This document shows positions 57,142 through 64,000 of a DNA stretch of 64,000 nucleotides, piece by piece. Where the stretch lies: positions 1 to 64,000 of the forward strand of contig NZ_BMUL01000018.1 of assembly GCF_014650175.1 (NCBI RefSeq). Reading direction: 5' to 3'. The stretch comes from Streptomyces termitum (GTDB lineage: Bacteria; Actinomycetota; Actinomycetes; Streptomycetales; Streptomycetaceae). How positions within the stretch are numbered: position 1 is the stretch's first letter; every line of letters starts with the position of its first letter. The notes under the pieces were generated by a model. It did not search any database. It had not been told where the DNA came from and was given only the letters and a program-made list of their open reading frames with translations. The position numbers and the translations under genes are program-made.

Positions 57142-58292
57142 TTCACGACCGCCGCGGCGAGCTTGGAGAGCGGCTCGGCCAGCGCGTTGACGGCGTCGGA
57201 GAGCTCCTTGCGCTGCTCCTTGCCGACCTTGTCGTAGGAGGTGAAGTCGTAACTGGCCTTGTCGGCGCGGTACTGGTCGAGGAGCGTGTTGAGGGCGCCG
57301 AACTGCTTGTCGAGTTCGGCGACGAGCGCCGCGTCGTTCTTGGCGGCGACCGGCTTGAGCAGGTCGAAGGACATCTGGGCGCCCTCGACGTTGGCCTTGA
57401 AGTCGACGAGGTCGGTGTGGGAGTAGCGCTCCTCCTCGCCGGTGACCTTGCCGGTGGCGACCTCGTCGAGGAGCTCCTTGGCGCCGTTGGCCATCGAGGT
57501 GGGGGTGATCTCGGCGGTGCCGACGCGCTTCTTCCAGTCCGCGAGGTCCTTGTCGAGCTGGTCGGCCAGCTGCTTCTCGCGGGTGGTGATCTTCTTGTCG
57601 TGCCAGAGCGCCTTCTCCAGGCGGTGCCAGCCGGTCCAGTCCTTCGCCGGGTCCTGGCCCTCCTCCAGACCGTCCTCGCGGACGTCGACCTTGGGGTCGA
57701 TGTCGCCGAAGGACTCGGCGACCGGCTCGGTGCGCTCCCAGCCGACGCGGGAGTTGGCGTACGCCTTCTTCGCGGCCTCCAGGTCACCGGCGCGGACGGC
57801 GTCGGTGAAGACCTTCACGCGGGGCAGCGTCTCCTCGGCCTGCGCCTGGACGTACTGGCGGTACGAGGCGACGGCGGAGTCCATCTCGGCGGAGCGCTTC
57901 GGGGCGGCGGCCCCGCCGGTGAGGGTGACGGCCTGGCGGATGCCGGCGCCGGTCATGCCGGGCTTGCAGACGATGGCGTACGCGCCGGCCTTGATCTCGG
58001 CGGTGAGCGTGGCCTTGGTGCCGGGGCCGATGTTCTCGCGCTCGGTGACGATCCGGTCGTCCGGGTAGAGGACGTACACCTCGGTGATCTTGGAGCCGCG
58101 GTTCTCCACGTTCAGCGTGACGTGGCCGGCCGGGAACTCCTTCCCGGAGACCTCGCAGGCGTCGTCCTTCGCGATGACGGTGATGCCGTCGGCGGCCGCC
58201 TTCGGGTCGCTCTTGGCGGTGCATCCGGTGACGGCGGCCAGGACGGCGGCGCCCGCCAGGGCGGTGGCGGCGGTGGTGCGGACGGCTCGCAT
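57138..58292 (-). CDS. efeO: Iron uptake lipoprotein EfeO
   Basis: The 384-residue lipoprotein (lipobox TGC) has the cupredoxin-like EfeO N-domain (EVSGKEFPAGHVTLNVENRG, with a Met/Cys/Glu site) and the M75 peptidase-like domain with VGWERTEPVAESFG and the HxxE motif in GWHRLEKALW. It binds iron for EfeU. It is the first gene of efeOBU and lies 55 bases behind an iron box. Confidence 0.93.
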   Translation of the reverse strand: MRAVRTTAATALAGAAVLAAVTGCTAKSDPKAAADGITVIAKDDACEVSGKEFPAGHVTLNVENRGSKITEVYVLYPDDRIVTERENIGPGTKATLTAEIKAGAYAIVCKPGMTGAGIRQAVTLTGGAAAPKRSAEMDSAVASYRQYVQAQAEETLPRVKVFTDAVRAGDLEAAKKAYANSRVGWERTEPVAESFGDIDPKVDVREDGLEEGQDPAKDWTGWHRLEKALWHDKKITTREKQLADQLDKDLADWKKRVGTAEITPTSMANGAKELLDEVATGKVTGEEERYSHTDLVDFKANVEGAQMSFDLLKPVAAKNDAALVAELDKQFGALNTLLDQYRADKASYDFTSYDKVGKEQRKELSDAVNALAEPLSKLAAAVVK

Positions 58293-58346
58293 GGACGGCT
58301 CCAGAACGGGGCGAGGAGGGGGACGTGGAACTGAGGCGGACCTAAC

Positions 58347-58365
58347 TTAACCGAGGCTTACCTCA
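58347..58365. promoter_or_regulatory. Degenerate iron box before efeO
   Basis: TTAACCGAGGCTTACCTCA and its complement match the DmdR1/IdeR 19-mer at about 12 positions. It overlaps a second half-site GACCTAACTTAACC. Two overlapping sites are common in strongly iron-repressed promoters. Confidence 0.6.
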
Positions 58366-58468
58366 GTCAAACCCGCTCGTCCAGTGATGTGACTCTCACG
58401 TCCGGCGGATCGGACACGGGGCGGTCACGGCTCCGCCACGACCGCCCCAACCCTGAGTCAAGAACAGG

Positions 58469-59332
58469 TCAAGCAGGGTGTTTTGAGGGGATATCGGCCC
58501 CGGTGGTCCGCCGGTCGGGCACCACCAGCGGGACGCCCGTCCGCGGGTGGGGGAAGACCTCCACCGGCTGCCGGTACACCCGGCCGAGGAGCTCCGCGCC
58601 GAACACCTCCGCGGGCGGCCCCGCCGCCGCCACCGTGCCGCCGTGCACCACCCCCACCCGGTCCGCGTACGCCGCCGCGAGGCCCAGGTCGTGCAGCACG
58701 ACCACCACCGCGTCCCCGGCCGCCGCCCGCTCCCGGCAGATCCGCAGCACCAGTTCCTGGTGGCGCAGGTCGAGGGCGGCCGTCGGCTCGTCCAGGAGCA
58801 GCAGCCCGGTCCGCTGCGCCAGCACCCGGGCCAGCGCCACCCGGGCCCGCTCCCCGCCGGAGAGCGCGGAGAACGGGCGCGCGGCGAACCCCGCCACCTC
58901 CGTCGCGGCCATCGCCTCCGCGACCGCCGCCGCGTCCTCGGCCTCCCGGACGGTCCCCGCCCACGGCGCCCGGCCCATCCGGACCACCTCCGCGACCGGG
59001 AAGGGGAAGGAGAGCTCGGCGGTCTGCGGCAGCACCGCCCGGCGCAGCGCCAGCTCCGGCGCGCTCCACTCCCCGGCGGCCCGGCCCCCGATCCGTACCG
59101 ACCCGGCCGCCGGGGCGAGGTCCCCGGCGAGCGCCGCCAGCAGGGTCGACTTCCCGGCCCCGTTGGGCCCCACCAGGGCCAGCACCTCCCCGGCCCGCAC
59201 CCCGACCGAGGCCCCGTCGAGCACCGCCCGGCGCCCCCGCAGCACCCGCACCCCGTCCGCCTCGGCCGCGAGCCCGCCGTGCGGCACGGCCTCCGGCAGC
59301 TCCCTCGTACGCCGTCCGAACACGCCGATCAC
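58469..59332 (-). CDS. hmuV: Heme ABC transporter ATP-binding protein
   Basis: The 287-residue ATPase has Walker A ALVGPNGAGKSTLLAAL, Q-loop PQTAEL, signature SALSGGERARVALARVL, Walker B LLLLDEPTAALD, and the switch His VLHDLGLAAAYADRV, in the order and spacing of FecE/HmuV. The GTG start overlaps the permease stop (GTGA). With hmuT and hmuU it forms a heme importer. Confidence 0.92.
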   Translation of the reverse strand: MIGVFGRRTRELPEAVPHGGLAAEADGVRVLRGRRAVLDGASVGVRAGEVLALVGPNGAGKSTLLAALAGDLAPAAGSVRIGGRAAGEWSAPELALRRAVLPQTAELSFPFPVAEVVRMGRAPWAGTVREAEDAAAVAEAMAATEVAGFAARPFSALSGGERARVALARVLAQRTGLLLLDEPTAALDLRHQELVLRICRERAAAGDAVVVVLHDLGLAAAYADRVGVVHGGTVAAAGPPAEVFGAELLGRVYRQPVEVFPHPRTGVPLVVPDRRTTGADIPSKHPA

Positions 59333-60414
59333 GCCCAACCACCCTGCTTCCTGCGGGTCCTGCGGAGCAGCCAGAAGAAGAACGGGCTGCCGACCAGGGC
59401 GGTGAGGACGCCCAGGGGGAGTTCGGCGGGGGCCGCGAGCGTGCGGGCCGCCAGGTCGCCGGCGGTGAGGACCACCGCGCCGCCGAGCGCGCTGCCCGGG
59501 ATCAGGAAGCGGTGCCCGGGGCCGTGCGCCATCCGCAGCACGTGCGGGACGACCAGGCCCACGAAGGAGACGATGCCGGAGACCGCCACCGCCGCCGCCG
59601 TCAGCAGCGCCACCACCAGGATCAGCGCCACCCGCAGCCGCTCCACCTCCACGCCCAGGTGCCGGGCGGGGCCCTCGCCGAGGGCCAGCAGGTCGAGCCG
59701 GCGGGCGTACAGCGGCGCGACCGCCAGGCCGAGCACCGCGCACGGCAGCACCGCGAGCACCTTCGGCCAGGTCGCCTGCGCCAGCGAGCCGAGCTGCCAG
59801 AAGGTGATCTGGCTGATCTGCGCGTTGTCCGCGAAGAAGACGAAGAGGCCGATGAGCGCCCCCGCGAAGGCCGTCACCGCGATGCCGGTGAGGATCAGCG
59901 TGACCACCTCCGTCCGGCCGCCCGAGCGGGACATCGCGTACACCAGCACCACCGTCACCAGGCCGCCCGCGAAGGCGAACGCGCTCACCGTCCAGGTGCC
60001 GAGGAACCCGGCGCCCAGCACGATCGCGCCCACCGCGCCCACGGCGGCCCCGGAGGAGACGCCGATGACGCCGGGCTCCGCGAGCGGATTGCCGAAGACG
60101 CCCTGCATCAGCGCCCCGGCGCAGCCCAGGGAGGCGCCGACCAGCACGGCGAGCACCACCCGGGGCAGCCGGATGTTCCACAGCACGCTCTCGGCCGTCC
60201 GGTCCAGCGGGTGCCCGCCGAGACCGGTCCGGTGCTGGAGCGAGGCGAGCACGTCCCCGAGCGGGATGCGGTACGCGCCGATGCCGGCGGAGGCGAGGGC
60301 GAGCAGCAGCAGGGCGGCCAGCAGCCCGGCCGCGAGCAGCGCGCCCCGGCCGCGCCGGGAGGCCCGTACCGGCTCCGTCCCGGTGTGCGCGGGCGGGTCC
60401 TGGAGGAGCGTCAC
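59329..60414 (-). CDS. hmuU: Heme ABC transporter permease (FecCD family)
   Basis: The 361-residue protein has about ten transmembrane helices and FecCD motifs RLPRVVLAVLVGASLGCAGA, MQGVFGNPLAEPGVIGVSSG, and GIVSFVGLVVPHVLRM. GTG 60414 overlaps the hmuT stop. It carries heme or a siderophore across the membrane together with HmuT and HmuV; heme is preferred because HtaA genes adjoin. Confidence 0.92.
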   Translation of the reverse strand: MTLLQDPPAHTGTEPVRASRRGRGALLAAGLLAALLLLALASAGIGAYRIPLGDVLASLQHRTGLGGHPLDRTAESVLWNIRLPRVVLAVLVGASLGCAGALMQGVFGNPLAEPGVIGVSSGAAVGAVGAIVLGAGFLGTWTVSAFAFAGGLVTVVLVYAMSRSGGRTEVVTLILTGIAVTAFAGALIGLFVFFADNAQISQITFWQLGSLAQATWPKVLAVLPCAVLGLAVAPLYARRLDLLALGEGPARHLGVEVERLRVALILVVALLTAAAVAVSGIVSFVGLVVPHVLRMAHGPGHRFLIPGSALGGAVVLTAGDLAARTLAAPAELPLGVLTALVGSPFFFWLLRRTRRKQGGWA

Positions 60415-61415
60415 TTCCCCTCCCCGTACAGCTGCTCCACGACGGAGGCGAGGACCCGGTCGGTGCGCGGGCCGTAGTTGAGGAGGACGCCGTCGTCGAC
60501 GGAGACGATCCGGCGGGCGGCCCCGGCCGGGGTCTCGGCGACGCCGGGGAGCCGCACCAGGCCGTCGGTGCCGCCGACCGACTCCAGTCCCTTGCTCATG
60601 ACGAGGATCGCGTCCGGCGCCGCCTGGGCGAGGGCCTCGCTGGTGAGCGGGGTGAAGTCCTTGCGCAGCCCGGACTCCTTGCCCGCGTCCACCGCCCCGG
60701 CGGCCTCCAGGAGCGAGGCCGCCCCGGAGTCGGCGCCGCCCAGGAGGTAGACGGCGGCCGAGCCGCGCAGGTAGAGGAAGGCGACCCGGGGGTGGTCGGC
60801 GCGGGCGGGGATCGTCCTGCGCACGGCGTCGATCCGCCCGGTGGTGCGGGTCCGCAGCTCCTCCCCGGCGGCGGGGACGCCGAGGGCGGCGGCCACGTCG
60901 TCGATCCGGCGGCCGACGTCGGCCAGCTCCTTGGCGGCGGGCACGACGACGAGCGGGACGCCCGCGTCGCGGATCTGGGCGACGGCCTCGGCGGGGCCGG
61001 TGGTGGCCTCGGCGAGGACGAGGGTGGGCCGCAGGGAGAGCACGCTCTCGGCGGAGACGTCGTGGGCGCGGGTCACCACCGGGAGGTCCGCGGCCTGTTC
61101 GAAGGTGGTGGTGACGTCGCGGGCCACCACCCGGTCGCCGAGGCCGAGGGTGAAGACGAGTTCGGCGAGCGAGCCGCTGAGCGGGACGATCCGCTCGGCG
61201 GAGGCGACGGTGACCTTCCGGCCGTCGGCCGAGGCGACGGTGACGGGCAGGCGGGGGACGGCGGGGGAGGACAGCGGCTCGACCCGGTCCGGGGCGGCGG
61301 CCGCCGCCTTCGCCGCCGGGGCCGCGGGCGGGGTGCTCCCGCCGCCGCACCCGGCCGCCGTGAGGGCGAGGGCGATCACTGCTGTGAGCGCTCCCGCGAG
61401 GCGAGTTCTGCGCAC
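60411..61415 (-). CDS. hmuT: Heme-binding lipoprotein of the ABC transporter
   Basis: The 334-residue lipoprotein (lipobox TAAGC) has the BtuF/HmuT clamshell fold: RIVPLSGSLAELVFTLGLGD, RVVARDVTTTFEQAADLPVV, LLEAAGAVDAGKESGLRKDF and ILVMSKGLESVGG. Tyr or His ligands for heme are not certain from sequence. It is the first gene of hmuTUV and is divergent from htaA across a shared iron box. Confidence 0.9.
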   Translation of the reverse strand: MRRTRLAGALTAVIALALTAAGCGGGSTPPAAPAAKAAAAAPDRVEPLSSPAVPRLPVTVASADGRKVTVASAERIVPLSGSLAELVFTLGLGDRVVARDVTTTFEQAADLPVVTRAHDVSAESVLSLRPTLVLAEATTGPAEAVAQIRDAGVPLVVVPAAKELADVGRRIDDVAAALGVPAAGEELRTRTTGRIDAVRRTIPARADHPRVAFLYLRGSAAVYLLGGADSGAASLLEAAGAVDAGKESGLRKDFTPLTSEALAQAAPDAILVMSKGLESVGGTDGLVRLPGVAETPAGAARRIVSVDDGVLLNYGPRTDRVLASVVEQLYGEGK

Positions 61416-61497
61416 CGGGCACCGTCCTGTCGTTCCGCTCCGAGGGTCGTCCGCCCGGTTTCCGGGAGGGAGGGTTCCGGAAGGGGCTGGGTAAACC

Positions 61498-61516
61498 TTA
61501 GGTTAGCCTTACCTCA
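61498..61516. promoter_or_regulatory. Iron box between hmuT and htaA
   Basis: TTAGGTTAGCCTTACCTCA matches the 19-bp consensus at about 16 positions. It lies 83 bases from the hmuT start and 27 from the htaA start, so one site can repress both directions. Confidence 0.85.
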
Positions 61517-61542
61517 CTCGCCAGCCCTCGGAGGGGTGTTCC

Positions 61543-62952
61543 ATGCTGCTGTCCCGACCCTGCCGGGCCCTCGCCACGGTCCTGTTCGCGGCCCTGCTCG
61601 CCGCCCTCGTGCCGGCCGCCGCCGCCCGCGCGGACAGCCGCCCGGTCCAGGGCGGACGGCTCGACTGGGGCATCAAGTCCTCCTTCCAGAGCTACGTCAC
61701 CGGGCCCGTCGCCCAGGGGAGTTGGAGCCTCACCGGCGGCGCCGCCACGGTCGGCGCCCAGTACCGCTTCCACACCGCCCGGGGCGCGTACGACCCCGCC
61801 ACCGGCACCTTCGAGGCCGCCTTCTCCGGCGGCGTCCGCTTCACCGGCCACCGCAAGCCCGACGGGAGCCACGAGCTCGACCTCACCGTCAGCCGCCCCC
61901 GCGTCGTCGTCCGCGCCGGCGCCGGCACCCTCTACGCCGACGTGACCGGCAAGGACAAGGGCACCGGCCGCACCACCGCCCGCGCCCGGGTCCCGCTCGC
62001 CACCCTGAACCTCGCCGGCATCGACATGCGCGGCGCCACCGGCCCCGTCTCGCTGGCGAACGTCCCCGCCGTCCTCACCGCCCAGGGCGCCACCGCCTTC
62101 GCCGGCTACTACCCGGCCGGCACCGCCCTCGACCCCGTCAGCCTCACCGTCGACGTCCGCGCGGCGGCCCCGGAGAAGACCCCCGGGAAGGCGCCCGGGG
62201 AGACCCCCGCGAAGAGCCCGGAGAAGACCCCCGCCGCCACCGCGCCGGCCACCGGGGCCTTCCGCACCGCCGCCGTCGACTGGGGCGTCCGCCGCACCTT
62301 CCGCGAGTACGTCACCGGCGCCATCGCCCAGGGGAGCTGGAGCCTCACCGGCGGCGCCCAGGACGGCGGAGCCCTTTTCCGCTTCCCCTCCGGCACCGGC
62401 GCCTACGACCCCGCCCGGGGCACCCTCGACGCCTCCTTCGCGGGCGCCGTCCGCTTCACCGGCACCCACCTCGACCTCACCCTCTCCCGCGTCACCGTCC
62501 GCGTGAGCGGCGGCACCGGCACCCTCGGCGCCGACGTCACCACCGGCGGGAAGACCGAGAAGAACGTGCCCCTCGTCACCTTCGAGGCCCCCGCCCTGGC
62601 GCCGAAGGACGGCCTCGCCGCCGTCACCGAGGCCCCGGCCACCCTCACCGAGGGCGGCGCCCGCGCCTTCGGCGGGATGTACAGGGCGGGCACCGCGATG
62701 GACCCGGTCTCCCTCGCCGTCGCCGTCACCCCGACCGCCGAACTCCCCGCCCTCCCCGACCTCGGCAGCGCCACCGGCGCCCCCGCCCCGGCCCCCACCA
62801 CGGCCGCCCCCGCGGCGGCTCCCGCCCCGGCCGGGTCCGGGGCCCCGGTGGGCCTCCTCGCCGCCGCCGGTGCGGGCGTCCTCGCCGCAGCCCTCGCCGC
62901 ACTCCTCCTGGTCCGCCGCCGCCGCGCCGCGCGGGAGACCCCCGCCGGCTGA
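61543..62952 (+). CDS. htaA: HtaA-domain surface heme-binding protein (two domains)
   Basis: The 469-residue protein has a signal peptide, two HtaA domains (~35-215 and ~240-420), each opening with a W-G-I/V-(K/R)-x-(S/T)-F-x-x-Y motif (LDWGIKSSFQSYV and VDWGVRRTFREYV) and containing QGSWSLTGGA, then a Pro/Ala-rich linker, one transmembrane helix and a basic RRRRAAR tail. In Corynebacterium HtaA such domains bind heme with a Tyr and His. It would pass heme to HmuT. The two domains are near-duplicates. Confidence 0.92.
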   Translation: MLLSRPCRALATVLFAALLAALVPAAAARADSRPVQGGRLDWGIKSSFQSYVTGPVAQGSWSLTGGAATVGAQYRFHTARGAYDPATGTFEAAFSGGVRFTGHRKPDGSHELDLTVSRPRVVVRAGAGTLYADVTGKDKGTGRTTARARVPLATLNLAGIDMRGATGPVSLANVPAVLTAQGATAFAGYYPAGTALDPVSLTVDVRAAAPEKTPGKAPGETPAKSPEKTPAATAPATGAFRTAAVDWGVRRTFREYVTGAIAQGSWSLTGGAQDGGALFRFPSGTGAYDPARGTLDASFAGAVRFTGTHLDLTLSRVTVRVSGGTGTLGADVTTGGKTEKNVPLVTFEAPALAPKDGLAAVTEAPATLTEGGARAFGGMYRAGTAMDPVSLAVAVTPTAELPALPDLGSATGAPAPAPTTAAPAAAPAPAGSGAPVGLLAAAGAGVLAAALAALLLVRRRRAARETPAG

Positions 62953-63067
62953 CCCGCCCCCGACCACCGAGCACACCCCCCGCACGGGCCCGCGCACGAC
63001 GCCCGCGCGACGGCCCCGCACGCCCTCGTACCCCCCGAACCCCCCTTCCCCGCCTAGGAGTTCCGTC

Positions 63068-64000
63068 ATGGCCATCCGCATGCGCCGCCCCGTCACCCTG
63101 GCCGCCGCCGTCGCCACGGCCGCCGCCCTCGGGGCCGGCACGCTGACCCTCGCCCTGCCCGCCTCGGCCGCCGGAGACGGCCCGGCCCCGACGCTGTCCC
63201 TCGTCGACGGCACCCTGGAGTGGGGCGTCAAGCAGTCCTTCCGCTCCTACCTCGCACAGCCCTTCGCCAAGGGCCGGACCACCCTGGAGGGCGGCGCCAC
63301 CCAGGCCGCCGGGAACGGCCCCTTCACCTTCGTCGACGGCACCGGCGCCTACGACACGGGCAGCCACGGCACCGCGACCTCCTTCAAGGGCGGCGTCCGC
63401 TTCGAGGCCCACGACGGCGCCCTGGACATCCGGATCTCGGACGTGCGGCTGCGGACGGCCGGTTCGGCCTCGCCCACCGGCGAGATCACCGCCGACGTCG
63501 TCACCAAGGAGAAGGACGGCTCCCTCACCACCCGCGACGACATCGCCTTCGCCGCCCTCGACATGACGGGCGTCCGGCCCGGCCAGGGCGCCGGCGGCGC
63601 GATGGTCTTCAAGGACATCCCCGCCACGCTCACGAAGGACGGCGCCGCCGCCTTCGCGGGCTTCTACCAGGCGGGCGCCGCCCTCGACGCCGCGACCCTC
63701 ACGGTGAAGGCCGCCCCCCGGCCGACCCCGACCACCCCGACCACCGGCCCCACCTCCCCGGAGCCGACCGCGACCTCCCCCGAGCCGACGGCCACCAGCC
63801 CCGAGCCGACGGCCACCGGCCCCCAGCCGACCGCCACCGGCCCCCAGCCGACGGCGACCTCCCCGGAGCCGACCGCCACCGGCCCGACCGGCCCCACGAC
63901 CCCGACGACCCCCACGACCCCGGCCACCCCGACCTCGACCGCGCCGACCTCGCCGACCGAGACCCCGGCCGAGATCGTCGCGGGCCGCCTCACCTGGGGC
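63068..64000 (+). CDS. Second HtaA-domain protein, runs off the window
   Basis: The protein is at least 311 residues. It has a signal peptide cleaved after ASA, an HtaA domain (~45-215) with LEWGVKQSFRSYLAQPFAKG, then a Pro/Thr-rich stretch of six 7-residue repeats of the form P(E/Q)PTAT(S/G) and the start of a second HtaA domain (AEIVAGRLTWG) at the window edge. ATG 63068 follows TAGGAG. It is cotranscribed with htaA after 115 bases and is probably an accessory heme receptor. Confidence 0.88.
   Translation, partial: MAIRMRRPVTLAAAVATAAALGAGTLTLALPASAAGDGPAPTLSLVDGTLEWGVKQSFRSYLAQPFAKGRTTLEGGATQAAGNGPFTFVDGTGAYDTGSHGTATSFKGGVRFEAHDGALDIRISDVRLRTAGSASPTGEITADVVTKEKDGSLTTRDDIAFAALDMTGVRPGQGAGGAMVFKDIPATLTKDGAAAFAGFYQAGAALDAATLTVKAAPRPTPTTPTTGPTSPEPTATSPEPTATSPEPTATGPQPTATGPQPTATSPEPTATGPTGPTTPTTPTTPATPTSTAPTSPTETPAEIVAGRLTWG
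63758..63883 (+). repeat. Six tandem 21-bp coding repeats (Pro-Thr stalk)
   Basis: The 21-bp unit encodes PEPTATS, PEPTATS, PEPTATG, PQPTATG, PQPTATS and PEPTATG in order. It forms a stiff, possibly O-glycosylated stalk between HtaA domains. Copy number may vary between strains. Confidence 0.9.

Overview
The window comes from a high-GC actinomycete, almost certainly a Streptomyces or close relative. The signs are the strong G/C bias at third codon positions, GTG and GTGA-overlap starts, an actinobacterial type-A RNase P RNA, an XRE/DUF397 pair, IdeR/DmdR1-type iron boxes, and typical families such as a DUF4259 protein, EfeUOB and HtaA. Apart from rnpB I see no tRNA, rRNA or CRISPR. Functions below are recognised from residues and motifs by eye; no database search was run.

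Layout. 1-9.5 kb: a membrane protein, a secreted protein that joins an S33-type and an S1-type peptidase, a TetR/reductase pair, a methyltransferase and a small-gene stretch with 13-bp tandem repeats. 9.6-14.5 kb: a fused two-domain acyl-CoA dehydrogenase (FadE34-like), an SCP-x/Ltp-type thiolase and an MFS pump. 23.9-26.8 kb: a MaoC-type enoyl-CoA hydratase, a zinc alcohol dehydrogenase and an SDR. Both lipid operons start behind a box matching the KstR consensus TnnAACnnGTTnnA, so they look like one steroid or branched-acyl degradation regulon in two pieces. Between them lie a LuxR-type response regulator (14.6-15.2 kb) and its probable partner kinase with an ABC exporter (20.8-23.6 kb). These are separated by about 5.6 kb of accessory DNA holding a MITE-like element, a decapitated radical SAM gene, an IS5-family remnant and an XRE/DUF397 system.

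26.9-38.2 kb is mostly housekeeping: an iron-box-controlled siderophore-binding lipoprotein, a cluster of four DnaA-box-like sequences, a Nif3 / zinc-ribbon / RNase H-phosphatase operon, KDPG aldolase, YaaA, an RNB ribonuclease, a MerR regulator and rnpB. At the 3' end of rnpB begins a 6.1-kb island (38.2-44.3 kb) bounded by a 27-bp direct repeat of the rnpB end. The island carries a graspetide-type RiPP cluster (precursor, ATP-grasp ligase, PIMT-like methyltransferase) with an XRE/TPR regulator and its partner, but no integrase that I can see. A DUF6087-like gene is present just outside, with a nonsense-mutated copy inside.

44.6-54 kb holds small enzymes, a PhoD phosphatase, a Bcr/CflA pump, a hemerythrin, an Rsm22-like methyltransferase, a DDAH-like hydrolase, a TetR regulator with a perfect inverted-repeat operator, and a prim-pol protein. 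54-64 kb is an iron and heme block: EfeUOB with an extra lipoprotein, a heme ABC transporter (HmuTUV-like) and two HtaA-domain surface proteins, the last running off the window. Iron boxes stand before the siderophore-binding gene, before efeO and between hmuT and htaA, which points to common iron control.
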